From: DATJPD01 sp036394195
GTDB taxonomy: Bacteria; Pseudomonadota; Alphaproteobacteria; CACIAM-22H2
Direction: 5' to 3'
Length of the DNA: 45,351 bases
Assembly: GCA_036394195.1 (NCBI GenBank)
Contig: DASWFO010000331.1
Span: 1 to 45,351, forward strand
Shown: one piece after another, positions 1 to 8,441 of the stretch
Layout: each line of letters begins with the position of its first letter
How positions within the stretch are numbered: the first letter of the stretch is position 1
The notes under the pieces: generated by a model
The model's input: only the letters and a program-made list of their open reading frames with translations
Told to the model about the DNA's origin: nothing
Database searches by the model: none
Made by a program: the position numbers and the translations under genes

Positions 1-2
1 CC

Positions 3-1280
3 CCGCCGCTCGCGCGGACCGCGCTGGGTCCCACCGAGGCGTTCCTCGCCGAACTCCGCGACCAGGTCTATGCGCGCGCCGCCGACGTCGGCGACGGCTA
101 CAGCATCGAGGCCGAGCCGCGCCCGGCCGCGGCCCCGCTGCTCGAGGCGGCGGCACGGCTCAACACCGCCCTCGGGCGGCTGCATGCGCCGCTGGTCGAG
201 CTCGCTGGCCACCTGGCCAAGCGGCTGGACGACGAAGCCGCCGAGCTCGATTCGGCGAGCCGCTCGCGCATCGAGGCGGTGACGCGCGGCCTGCGCCGGC
301 GCGCCGAGACCATCGTCGCCGGCTGGCGCGCCATGCTGAAATCCCTGCCCGATGTGGCGGCGCCGGAGTTCGTCGACTGGTTCGCGGTCGACCGGATCGA
401 GGCCCGCGACGTCGACGTCGGCTTCCATCGCCACTGGGTGGATCCCACGGTTCCATTCGTCGAAGCGGTGGCCCGGCCGGCGCACGGGCTCGTGATCACT
501 TCGGCAACCTTGACCGACATCTCGGACAAGGCGTTCCAAGACAAGTCGGACGCGGAGACGCCGAGTGCGGCCGATCCGATCGAGGTCGGGTGGCTGGCCG
601 CCGAAGCGCGCACCGGGGCCCGCCATCTGCCGGAGCGCATGCGGGCGCGCGTCCCCTCGCCATTCGACTATCCGGCGCGCACGCGCGTCCTGGTGGTACG
701 GGACCTCAAGCGCGACGACATGACGCAGGCGGCTGCGGCCTATCGCGAGCTGTTCCTGGCCGCGCGCGGCGGCGGGCTCGGATTGTTCACCGCGATCCAC
801 CGGCTGAAGGCCGTGCATGCGCGCATCGCCGCTCCGCTGGAGAGCGCCGGCCTCGGCCTGTGGGCCCAGCATATCGACGGGCTCGACACGTCGACCCTGA
901 TCGAGATCTTCCGCGCCGACCGCGATTCGTGCCTGCTCGGCACCGACGCGGTGCGCGACGGGGTCGACGTGCCGGGCGCCAGCCTGCGGCTGATCGTGTT
1001 CGACCGCGTGCCGTGGCCGCGGCCGGACATTCTCCATAAGGCGCGCAAGGCGAGGTTCGGCGGCACCGCGTATGACGACATGCTGACGCGGCTGCGCCTC
1101 AAGCAGGCCTACGGCCGGCTGATCCGCCGCGCCGACGACAAGGGCGTGTTCGTGATGCTGGATTCAAGGCTGCCGTCCAGGCTCGCCGGTGCGTTTCCGG
1201 CGGGTGTCGAGATCGAGCGTATCGGGCTCGCCGATGCGGTGCGGATCGTGCGCGAGTTCCTGGCGGACTGTCCGGCCTAG
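3..1280 (+). CDS. DinG-type ATP-dependent DNA helicase, C-terminal part (5' end outside window)
   Basis: The frame is open from the window edge, so this is the C-terminal ~425 residues of a longer protein. The order of motifs fits the second RecA-like domain of superfamily 2 helicases of the DinG/XPD group: an 'SATLT' motif around codon 160, a motif-V-like GTDAVRDGVDVPG stretch around codon 315, and motif VI QAYGRLIRR near codon 370. Those proteins unwind DNA 5'-3' with ATP and commonly carry an Fe-S cluster in the N-terminal half, which is not visible here. The stop codon TAG overlaps by four bases the stop of the convergent permease gene. Helicase family assignment is firm; the exact subtype and any N-terminal nuclease domain cannot be judged. 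Confidence 0.85.
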   Translation, partial: PPLARTALGPTEAFLAELRDQVYARAADVGDGYSIEAEPRPAAAPLLEAAARLNTALGRLHAPLVELAGHLAKRLDDEAAELDSASRSRIEAVTRGLRRRAETIVAGWRAMLKSLPDVAAPEFVDWFAVDRIEARDVDVGFHRHWVDPTVPFVEAVARPAHGLVITSATLTDISDKAFQDKSDAETPSAADPIEVGWLAAEARTGARHLPERMRARVPSPFDYPARTRVLVVRDLKRDDMTQAAAAYRELFLAARGGGLGLFTAIHRLKAVHARIAAPLESAGLGLWAQHIDGLDTSTLIEIFRADRDSCLLGTDAVRDGVDVPGASLRLIVFDRVPWPRPDILHKARKARFGGTAYDDMLTRLRLKQAYGRLIRRADDKGVFVMLDSRLPSRLAGAFPAGVEIERIGLADAVRIVREFLADCPA

Positions 1281-2233
1281 GGCCGCACGCCCCCGAACAG
1301 CACCATCACCATCGACAGCGTCAGCACCGACAGCACGGTCGAGGCGAGGATGACTGCCGAGGCGCGCTCGACATAGACGCCGTAATTGGTGGCCAGCACG
1401 AAGGTGAGTGCCCCCGTCGGCAGCGCCGCCAGGATCACCGCCGACGCCAGCCAGAATGCATCGAGCCCGAGAGCGCTGCCGACCGCCCAGGTGACAGCCG
1501 GCTGCAGAATCAGCTTCACCGCGACCAGCCAGCTCACTTCGATGGCCTTGCGGCCGCCGATCAGCGTTTTCAGCGAGCGGGTGGCGAGAAACAGCCCGAT
1601 GGCGAACAACGCCGACGGACCGGCGGCCGCCGCCAACAGATCGCCGAACGTGGCGATCGGCACCGGCAAGGTGAGACCGGCGGCGCTAAAGGCGATCCCG
1701 GCCAGCGGGGCGACGATCAGCGGATTGCCGGCGACCGCGCGGGTGGCCCGCATCAGCGCATGCGCGGCACCGGCGTCGCCATGGGTTTCGAGTTCGATCG
1801 CCGCCACCACCGCCCCCAGCACGGAGATCGTGGCAACCACCGTCGCCACCACGGCCGGCAGCATGCCCTCAGGCCCGAAGGCGGTCAGGAACAGCGGGAG
1901 GCCCATGTAGCCGGTGTTCGAGAACACGCCCGACATGGCGCCCAGCGCGTTTTCCGCGACGCGGCCTGGAAACGCGATCCGCGCCACCACGACCACCACG
2001 ATCACGACGATCGCCAGTGCCCCGAAATACGCGGCGAGAAACGGAAGATTGGCCGACCGTTCGACCGGCACCCGCGCCATGCCGACGAACAGAACCGCCG
2101 GCAGGGCGAAGAAGTACACGAACCGGTTCAGCGCCTCCGAGCTGTCCTGGCCGAGGAGCTGGAAGCGCCCGGCCAGGACGCCGGCCAGGATGAGGCCGAA
2201 CACCGGCAGGACGACGTTGAGGATGGCTTGCAT
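1277..2233 (-). CDS. AEC family transporter (auxin efflux carrier type permease)
   Basis: About 318 residues with the two-bundle hydrophobic pattern of the AEC/Mem_trans family. It starts MQAILNVVLPVFGLILAG, has a polar central loop, and shows glycine/proline-rich helices such as GYMGLPLFLTAFG and LPTGALTFVLATNYG. Members export or import small organic anions across the inner membrane; this one's substrate is unknown. I chose the ATG at 2233 because it places the first hydrophobic helix at the N terminus, as is usual in the family. An in-frame ATG at 2290 would add 19 polar residues. The gene converges on the helicase with a 4-bp overlap and faces away from the binding-protein gene to its right. 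Confidence 0.85.
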   Translation of the reverse strand: MQAILNVVLPVFGLILAGVLAGRFQLLGQDSSEALNRFVYFFALPAVLFVGMARVPVERSANLPFLAAYFGALAIVVIVVVVVARIAFPGRVAENALGAMSGVFSNTGYMGLPLFLTAFGPEGMLPAVVATVVATISVLGAVVAAIELETHGDAGAAHALMRATRAVAGNPLIVAPLAGIAFSAAGLTLPVPIATFGDLLAAAAGPSALFAIGLFLATRSLKTLIGGRKAIEVSWLVAVKLILQPAVTWAVGSALGLDAFWLASAVILAALPTGALTFVLATNYGVYVERASAVILASTVLSVLTLSMVMVLFGGVRP

Positions 2234-2370
2234 GCGGGGAGCGCTCGGAAACGGGTGCGCGACCCTAGCAGCGTCCCGCCATCCGGTCATCAGCCCGCCA
2301 CCGCGGCCTATGGACGGCTTGGCACAAATCTCGCATCATCAGGGCGCGTGAACGTTTGGGGGAGCCAGTC

Positions 2371-3402
2371 ATGGCGACATCGGTCCATCGTCGCGTACGC
2401 CTCTTCAGCCTCATGCTCCTGGTTCTGTGCGCCTCGGCCGGACGCGGCTTCGCCGCCGACGCCGCGCACACTGTGGCGTTGCGCCTCGAATGGCTGCCGT
2501 CCGGCTACCAGGCGCCGTTCTATCTCGCCGCCGCCAAGGGCTGGTACCAGAAGGCCGGGCTGAGCGTCACCATCGAGCAAGGCAACGGTTCGAACACCAC
2601 GGTCCAGCTGGTGAACGCCGGACAGTACGACATCGGCCACGCGGCGCTCTCCAGCGTCGCGGTCGCGCGCAACAAGGGCATGTCCGTCCGTGCGGTGGCG
2701 TCATTCTTCCGCAAAGGCGACATGGCGCTGATGGTCTCGGAGGACTCTGGCGTGAAGGGCCCGGCCGATCTCAAAGGCAAGAAAATCATCTACTCGGCCG
2801 CTTCGTTCGAAGGACCGTTCCTGGCACCTTTCTTGGCCAAGGGCGGAGTGACGCCGGATCAGCTCCTGCTGATGAATGTCGACGCCAACGCCCGTATCCC
2901 GACCTATGTCAACGGCGACGCCGACGGCATCTTCGGCAGCCCGGTCGGCACCGGCGTCGTGATCGCCGAAAAGCGGCCCACGCGCTTCGTGCTGTTCGCC
3001 GATTTCGACATGAACATGCCGGGCTTCGGCCTCTTCACGACCGAAGCGAAGCTGCAGCAAAAGGGCGAGGCGCTGCGCCAGTTCGTCAGCCTCTCCTGCG
3101 GCGCCTGGGCCTATATCGTCGCCGGCCATCAGGACGAAGCTGTGGAGGCGCTGTTGAAGGCGCGCGCCCAGGACCGGCTGGAGCCGTCCTTGATGAAGAA
3201 GCAGCTCGAAGACTCCTTCGCGTTCCTCTACACGCCCGCAACCGCGGGCCAGCCGATCGGACTGCAGGCCGAGTCCGACTGGGCCGCGGCCTTGAAGGTG
3301 ATGGAGATCGCAAAAGTCATCGACCCCGGCTCGAAGCCGACCGATTACTTCACCAACGACTATATCGATCCGGCGCTCATCAAGGCGACCGCCGGCGGCT
3401 GA
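2371..3402 (+). CDS. ABC transporter substrate-binding protein, NMT1/THI5-SsuA type
   Basis: A 343-residue periplasmic binding protein. A Sec signal peptide (hydrophobic FSLMLLVLCASAG, cleavage near GFAADA) is followed by the family signature LRLEWLPSGYQAPFYLAAAKGWY and VTIEQGNGSN, typical of NMT1/SsuA-like proteins that capture sulfonates, pyrimidines or related ring compounds. The ATG at 2371 is preceded by a GGGGGAG ribosome-binding site at 2358-2363, so the in-frame TTG at 2356 is unlikely. No permease or ATPase follows directly; the next gene on the same strand is a flavin monooxygenase 118 bp away. The SsuBC-like permease and ATPase genes at 4947-6672 are on the other strand and could serve it. 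Ligand unknown. Confidence 0.88.
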   Translation: MATSVHRRVRLFSLMLLVLCASAGRGFAADAAHTVALRLEWLPSGYQAPFYLAAAKGWYQKAGLSVTIEQGNGSNTTVQLVNAGQYDIGHAALSSVAVARNKGMSVRAVASFFRKGDMALMVSEDSGVKGPADLKGKKIIYSAASFEGPFLAPFLAKGGVTPDQLLLMNVDANARIPTYVNGDADGIFGSPVGTGVVIAEKRPTRFVLFADFDMNMPGFGLFTTEAKLQQKGEALRQFVSLSCGAWAYIVAGHQDEAVEALLKARAQDRLEPSLMKKQLEDSFAFLYTPATAGQPIGLQAESDWAAALKVMEIAKVIDPGSKPTDYFTNDYIDPALIKATAGG

Positions 3403-3520
3403 CCAGATGGTCAGTTGACGGCCGCGACGGCTTGATTTCACGACAGCGGCGCGTGCTAATCTCCAAGGCAGCAGGGACGCGCCGGCCGCAGCCGCCGGGA
3501 CGCGATCAGGAGGGCGGCAC

Positions 3521-4864
3521 TTGAAACCACAGATCCATCTGACGTTCGACCTGTCTTACGTCCAGCTCGACGGCCGCTGGCGGCTGCCGGGGTCGTGGAC
3601 CGGCCGCACCTATCCCGACATCGGGCTCTACGAGGAGATGGCGCGCATCGCGGAGCGCGGCTGCATCGACATGATCTTCTTCGGCGACGGGACGGGAATT
3701 CCCAGCACCTGGCGCGGCTCGCTCGAGGAAGCGGTGAAGTGGGGCATCCAATGGCCGCGGCTCGACATGAGCCCGTGGATCACCTGCATGTCCCGCGTCA
3801 CCCGCCATATCGGGTTCTGCCTCACCTATTCGTCCACGTTCATGCACCCGTTCTACGTGGCGCGTCTCTTGAACTCGCTCGACCACGTCACGGGCGGCCG
3901 CGTGGCCTTCAACGTAATCGCGTCGACGCGCGGCGCCGATGCCGCCAATTACGGGTTCGACGAGCTCATGGAGCACGACCTGCGCTATGAGCGGATGGAG
4001 GAGTTCATCGACGTCTGCAAGGCGCTGTGGGACAGCGTGCCTCCCGGCTCCTTCGTCTGGGATCGCGAGTCCGGCGTGGTCTGCGACCCCGCCAAGGTAC
4101 ACGCCATCAACCACAGCGGCCGCTTCTTCAAGGTGCGCGGGCCGCTCAACGTCGTCCCCTCGCCGCAGGGGCAGCCGGTGCTGATCCAGGCCGGCGCCTC
4201 GCCGCGCGGCATCAAGGCGTCGGCGTATTTCGCCGAGCACGTGTTCGGCGCCGGCGGTGCGCCGTTGAAGGTGAAGGTGGCCCACCGCCAGGCGCTCGAC
4301 GCCGAGCTCAGGGCGCAAGGCCGCGATCCCGAAAGCGTCGGCATCCTATGGGGCGCGTCGCTGATCGTCGGCGAGACCGAGCAGGACGCGCTGGCACGGC
4401 GCGAACGGCTGCTGCAGATGATCCCGCGCGAAGGTGTCGGCCCGTATCTGTCGCACAATATCGGCTACGACTTCTCGAAGCTGCCGGCGCGCTTCACCTT
4501 GGCCGAACTCAACAAGGAGATCGCCGCCAGGCAGGCCTCGCCGGTGGGCCTCGTGCATCAGCTCGCCGTTAAGTTCGGTGAGAAGACCGAGATGACCCGC
4601 GAAGAGTTCTTCGAGCACGGCCTGAAGAACGCCACCGGCTATGACCGCAGCGTCGCCGGCACCGCCGAGCAGGTCGCCGACCAGCTCGAAGAGGTCTTCG
4701 AGGCGACCGGCAGCCGCGGCGGCTTCATGTTCGCCCATCCGAACGCGACGCCGCGCGACCTCCTCAATGTCGTGGACTTCCTGGTCCCCGAGCTTAGGCG
4801 CCGCGGCCGCTTCCGCAGCTCCTACGACGGCACCACCTTGCGCGAGAACATGCGGCTCAAATAG
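3521..4864 (+). CDS. LLM-class flavin-dependent monooxygenase (NtaA/SnaA/DszA group)
   Basis: A 447-residue bacterial-luciferase-like oxidoreductase whose length fits the NtaA/SnaA/DszA/DmoA branch. These enzymes use reduced flavin from a partner reductase to cleave C-N or C-S bonds or to hydroxylate rings. Recognisable stretches are FDLSYVQLDGRWRLPG at the start, DMIFFGDGTG near residue 50, GGRVAFNVIAS and NYGFDE around residues 127-148, and the late GTAEQVADQLEEVFE block. The start is a TTG at 3521 with a strong AGGAGGG ribosome-binding site at 3508-3514. It lies between an uptake binding protein and an ABC importer operon, so it probably attacks the imported compound. No flavin reductase gene is in the window. 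Substrate not predictable. Confidence 0.88.
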   Translation: MKPQIHLTFDLSYVQLDGRWRLPGSWTGRTYPDIGLYEEMARIAERGCIDMIFFGDGTGIPSTWRGSLEEAVKWGIQWPRLDMSPWITCMSRVTRHIGFCLTYSSTFMHPFYVARLLNSLDHVTGGRVAFNVIASTRGADAANYGFDELMEHDLRYERMEEFIDVCKALWDSVPPGSFVWDRESGVVCDPAKVHAINHSGRFFKVRGPLNVVPSPQGQPVLIQAGASPRGIKASAYFAEHVFGAGGAPLKVKVAHRQALDAELRAQGRDPESVGILWGASLIVGETEQDALARRERLLQMIPREGVGPYLSHNIGYDFSKLPARFTLAELNKEIAARQASPVGLVHQLAVKFGEKTEMTREEFFEHGLKNATGYDRSVAGTAEQVADQLEEVFEATGSRGGFMFAHPNATPRDLLNVVDFLVPELRRRGRFRSSYDGTTLRENMRLK

Positions 4865-4889
4865 GCAGCGTCACACGCATTTATGGTCC

Positions 4890-4927
4890 GTCATGCCCCG
4901 GCTTGTCCGCATAAAGCGGGGCATGAC
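4890..4927. repeat. REP-like hairpin between convergent genes
   Basis: gtcatgccccg at 4890-4900 is perfectly complementary to cggggcatgac at 4917-4927, with a 16-base loop. It belongs to the 'gtcatgcc...ggcatgac' palindromes found in most gaps of this window. It sits between the stops of the convergent monooxygenase and permease genes and could act as a bidirectional barrier, but it has no clear T-tract. Confidence 0.7.
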
Positions 4928-4946
4928 GAGCCTATAATAACCGAGC

Positions 4947-5831
4947 CTACATCGACTCCCGCGCCGCCGTGCTGGCGGCCCGGATGTGGCGCGGGATGGC
5001 GAGGCTTTCCGCCATCTCGACCAGCAGGTAGAAGCCGACGCCGAGCACGGTGAGGCCGGCGAGCCCGGCGAAGAGCAGCGGCGTGTCCATGCTGCCGTTC
5101 GCCACCATCAGAAGATAGCCGAGCCCGGCGTCGCCGCCGACGAATTCGCCGACGACCGCGCCGACCACCGCCAGCGTGATCGCGATCTTCAGGCCGCCGA
5201 AGATCGACGGCAGCGCATTGGGCAGGCGGAACTTGAAGAACGTGGCGATGCCACCGAAGCCCATCGAGCGCGCCAGGTAGATCTTCTCGGGCTCGATCGC
5301 GGCGAGCCCCACGGCGGTGTCGATCACGATCGGGAAAAACGCGATCAGGAAGGCGATGAGGACCTTTGGCAGGAGGCCGAAGCCGAACCAGACGATGAAC
5401 AGCGGTGCGATGGCGACCTTCGGCATCGCCTGCGACGACACCAGCAGCGGGTAGATCGCGCGCGCAAAGGGCGGCCACAAGAAGATGGCCAATGCCAGCG
5501 GAATCCCCACGGCGATGCTGAGCGCGTAGCCGAGCAGGATCTCCACCGACGTCGCCCAGCTGTACTTCAGAACCAGTGGCCAATGGTCGCCGAGCGAGAT
5601 CACGATGGCGCTGGGCGGCGGCAGCAGAAACTCCGGAATGCCGAGCCCCCTGGTGCCCAGCTCCCAGACGGCCAGGACCGCGGCCAGGACGGCGAGCGGG
5701 TAGACGACGGCCGTCGTCCGGGCCCGCGATTCCCGGCGAGCGAGATTGCGCTGAACGCTGGCCTCGACGTCTTCGATGGCCAAGGGTGTGCGATCGCCCA
5801 AGCCGGCAGGCGGAGAGCCGATGTCGCTCAT
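4947..5831 (-). CDS. ABC transporter permease, SsuC/TauC type
   Basis: A 294-residue inner-membrane permease with about six hydrophobic segments after a ~40-residue cytoplasmic N-terminal tail. The EAA loop that contacts the ATPase is visible (ARSMGFGGIATFFKFRLP, around residues 194-211). A conserved MPKVAIAPLFIVWFG segment is typical of SsuC/TauC/ThiX-like permeases of sulfonate, pyrimidine and nitrate importers. It is the last gene of a minus-strand operon: 7 bp separate it from the ATPase gene upstream, and two binding-protein genes head the operon. The transported molecule is unknown. Confidence 0.9.
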   Translation of the reverse strand: MSDIGSPPAGLGDRTPLAIEDVEASVQRNLARRESRARTTAVVYPLAVLAAVLAVWELGTRGLGIPEFLLPPPSAIVISLGDHWPLVLKYSWATSVEILLGYALSIAVGIPLALAIFLWPPFARAIYPLLVSSQAMPKVAIAPLFIVWFGFGLLPKVLIAFLIAFFPIVIDTAVGLAAIEPEKIYLARSMGFGGIATFFKFRLPNALPSIFGGLKIAITLAVVGAVVGEFVGGDAGLGYLLMVANGSMDTPLLFAGLAGLTVLGVGFYLLVEMAESLAIPRHIRAASTAARESM

Positions 5832-5838
5832 CGATGCC

Positions 5839-6672
5839 TCAGCTCTCCCGCAGCACGCCGCGGGCGAGGAACAGCTCCAGGATCTGCCGGTTGTAGTCGG
5901 CGAAGCGCTGGGTCTCGCGCATGGCGAGGGTGCGCGGCCGCGGGAGGTCGATGTCGATGACGCGGTCGATCTTGCCCGGCCGCGGGGTCATCACGATGAC
6001 CCGGTCGGAGAGAAACACCGCCTCCGCCACGCTATGGGTGATGAACAGCACCGTCGTCCGCGTCTCGTTCCAAATCCGCTGCAGATCGAGCACCAGTTGG
6101 TCGCGTGTCAGCGCGTCCAGCGCGCCGAACGGCTCATCCATCATCAGCTGCCGCGGGTTGTGGATCAGCGCCCGGCACAGCGAGACTCGCTGGCGCATGC
6201 CGCCGGACAGCTCGTGCGGGTACTTGTCCTCGAAGCCGCCGAGGCCGACCTGGACCAGAAGCTCGCGGGCACGCCGTTCGGCCGCCTTGCGCTCGAGCTT
6301 CTTCGCCTCGGCCTGCAGCATGACATTGCCCAGGGCGGTGCGCCATTCGAGTAATACGGCACTCTGGAACACCACGCCGATATCGGTGCGCGGACGGACC
6401 ACCGGCCGGCCCTCGACGCTGACCAGCCCGCCGGACGCCGGGACCAACCCGGACGCGATCATCATCAGCGTGCTTTTGCCGCAGCCGCTCGGCCCCAGAA
6501 TGGTCAGGAACTCGCCGCGCCGCGCCGCGAGCGACACGCCGTCGAGGGCGCGGACCGCGCCGTCACGAGTCGCATAGACTTTGCTGAGATCGCGGATCTG
6601 CAGGTAATCCGGCCCAGCACCGGCCGCCGGATCGGCCATGAAGGAGGGCTCGGCGAGGGCTGCGTCAGCCAT
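5839..6672 (-). CDS. ABC transporter ATP-binding protein, SsuB/TauB type
   Basis: A 277-residue ATPase that powers the adjacent permease. Walker A is LGPSGCGKST, the Q-loop lies in GVVFQSAVLLEW, the ABC signature is LSGGMRQRVSLCRAL, Walker B is LMMDEPFGALD, and the H-loop is in LFITHSVAEA. The ATG at 6672 has a GGGGG stretch just upstream; a GTG at 6684 is possible. The start overlaps the last 8 bases of the isochorismatase-like gene, indicating translational coupling within the operon that runs from 9485 down to 4947. Confidence 0.92.
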   Translation of the reverse strand: MADAALAEPSFMADPAAGAGPDYLQIRDLSKVYATRDGAVRALDGVSLAARRGEFLTILGPSGCGKSTLMMIASGLVPASGGLVSVEGRPVVRPRTDIGVVFQSAVLLEWRTALGNVMLQAEAKKLERKAAERRARELLVQVGLGGFEDKYPHELSGGMRQRVSLCRALIHNPRQLMMDEPFGALDALTRDQLVLDLQRIWNETRTTVLFITHSVAEAVFLSDRVIVMTPRPGKIDRVIDIDLPRPRTLAMRETQRFADYNRQILELFLARGVLRES

Positions 6673-7351
6673 CGGCCCCCGCACCGACGGCCTGCGCGGC
6701 GGGTGCCGCCGGGACCTTGTCCCAGGCGCCGATGATCTCCGCCGCGGTCACCACGGCGCCGTAATCGCGATCGAACCGCGCCAAGGCGGCGAGATGGTCG
6801 CGCTCATTGAACGCCGCACAACAATCCGAAACCATGGTGACGTAGTAGTCGATGAAGTAGGCGTCGCGCGCGGTCGACTCGACGCAGGTGTCGGTCGCCA
6901 CGCCGGTGAGAAGCAGGCTGCGCACGCCGTTGCGCTTCAGCACCGCGTCCAGCTCGGTGTTGATCATGCCGCTGTAGCGATGCTTGATCACGACCGGCTC
7001 GCCGGGGCGCGGCCGCACGCCGTAGAAATCGGCCCCCCACGACCCGGTCAGGCAGCGCGGCATCTCGACCGTGCGCCGCCGGTTGCGCTCGCGCATCGGC
7101 GCCGAGAGGTATTCCGGATCGTAGATCGCCTGCACGAACACGACGAGGACCCCGGCCGCCCGCGCCCGGTCGATCAGGCGCTGCAGGGTGGGGATCATCC
7201 GCTGGACCGTCTTCACGTCGGCGCCGACCTTGGCGAAGAACCCGCCGTCGGCGACGAAGTCGTTCTGCACGTCGACGACCACCAGGGCCGCGTTCTCGGG
7301 AGAGGCCTTCTGCTCGAGGCGCAGCAGCAATTCATCGGATGATGGGTTCAC
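6665..7351 (-). CDS. Isochorismatase-like cysteine hydrolase
   Basis: 228 residues with the catalytic triad of the isochorismatase-like hydrolases: Asp in VVDVQNDF near residue 25, Lys in VIKHRYSGM, and the nucleophile Cys in GVATDTCVEST followed by ARDAYF. The family includes N-carbamoylsarcosine amidase, biuret hydrolase, nicotinamidase and RutB, which cleave amides or ureido groups. Within the family it looks closest to the RutB/biuret-hydrolase side, but the substrate cannot be fixed. The start is a GTG at 7351 with a GGGGAGGA ribosome-binding site right upstream. It lies between the second binding-protein gene and the ATPase gene, so it probably deaminates or de-ureidates the imported compound or a breakdown product. 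Confidence 0.87.
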   Translation of the reverse strand: MNPSSDELLLRLEQKASPENAALVVVDVQNDFVADGGFFAKVGADVKTVQRMIPTLQRLIDRARAAGVLVVFVQAIYDPEYLSAPMRERNRRRTVEMPRCLTGSWGADFYGVRPRPGEPVVIKHRYSGMINTELDAVLKRNGVRSLLLTGVATDTCVESTARDAYFIDYYVTMVSDCCAAFNERDHLAALARFDRDYGAVVTAAEIIGAWDKVPAAPAAQAVGAGADG

Positions 7352-7383
7352 TTCAGGGTCCTCCCCAGGATCGTTCGCGATGG

Positions 7384-8436
7384 TCAGCCGGCGCCGGGCT
7401 GCGGCGGAATGAACTCGGCGCCGGTCGGGACGAAGTCGTTGGTGTAGATCTGCGACGCTTCGAGCGGCATCGTCACGCCGCCATAGGTCTTCAGCACGTC
7501 GACCGTCGCCGCCCAGTCCTTGTCCGACATCCAGCCGAGCGGCTTGCCGGCGGTGTTCGGCGTCACCCAGGTGGTCCACGATATTTCCAATTCGCGCCGC
7601 GTCACCGCGAGGTCGACCGCGTCGGAGTATTTCTTGACGATCGCGACCGTCTCGTCGGGATGTTGGCGGCCGTACAGGAAGCCCTTGATACTGGCGGCGA
7701 CGAAGGCGCGGATCAGCGCCGGGTCCTCTTTCAGAAGGTCGGTGTGGACGATGATGCCGTTGCTCACGGCGGAGACGCCGCAGTCCGCGTACCACAGGAT
7801 GCGGGTCTTCTTATTGCCGCGGATCTCAACGCTGGGCGCCAGCCCCTGCGCGAAGCCGGCGATCGCATCGACCTGCCCCGCGATCAGCGCCGGCGGCGTG
7901 CCGGCCGGATCAGTGTTGACGATCCGCACTTTGGCCGGGTCGAACCCGCACCCCCTGGCGAACGCCGGGAACTGCATGAACCCGGCACCGCCGGTGGGCG
8001 AGGCAAGGCTTTTGCCTTCGAGGTCCTTCGGCGCCCGGATCGCGGAGTCCGCAAGCACGATGGCGGCGGTCGGGTTGCGGCGATAGACCGCGCCGACCAT
8101 CTTGATGCTCATCCCTTTGGCGATGCTGTTGCCGACGACGAAGCCGTCGGAAAATCCGAACTGCGCCGCCTTGGTCGCAATGAGTTGCGCCGTGGCGCCA
8201 GAGCCCTTGCCGATGCCCACATCGACGTCGAGCCCGACCGCTTCGTAATAGCCTTTCTCGCGCGCCACCATGAATCCGGCGTTCGGCCCCTGATACAGCC
8301 AATCGAGCCGCATGGTGACCGGGCGCAGCTTGCCGGCGGCGCGGGCGCTGCGCCACGGCCCCAGTGCCGCCAGTCCGATTGCGCCTCCGCCCGCACGCAG
8401 GAGTGCCCGGCGCGAGGTCGGCTTGAGACCGGACAT
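7384..8436 (-). CDS. ABC transporter substrate-binding protein (tandem paralogue 2)
   Basis: A 350-residue NMT1/SsuA-like binding protein. The N terminus has a twin-arginine-like stretch (TSRRALLRAG) followed by a hydrophobic segment ending in ARA, so it may be exported by Tat. The core RLDWLYQGPNAGF and DVGIGKGSGATAQL match the neighbouring paralogue closely, and both proteins end in the same PPQPGAG tail. The ATG at 8436 follows the stop of the upstream paralogue by 5 bp, with an AAAGGA right before it. It is the second gene of the operon. Probably it binds an aromatic or heterocyclic substrate, as the family does, but the ligand is unknown. Confidence 0.9.
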   Translation of the reverse strand: MSGLKPTSRRALLRAGGGAIGLAALGPWRSARAAGKLRPVTMRLDWLYQGPNAGFMVAREKGYYEAVGLDVDVGIGKGSGATAQLIATKAAQFGFSDGFVVGNSIAKGMSIKMVGAVYRRNPTAAIVLADSAIRAPKDLEGKSLASPTGGAGFMQFPAFARGCGFDPAKVRIVNTDPAGTPPALIAGQVDAIAGFAQGLAPSVEIRGNKKTRILWYADCGVSAVSNGIIVHTDLLKEDPALIRAFVAASIKGFLYGRQHPDETVAIVKKYSDAVDLAVTRRELEISWTTWVTPNTAGKPLGWMSDKDWAATVDVLKTYGGVTMPLEASQIYTNDFVPTGAEFIPPQPGAG

Positions 8437-8441
8437 GTCCT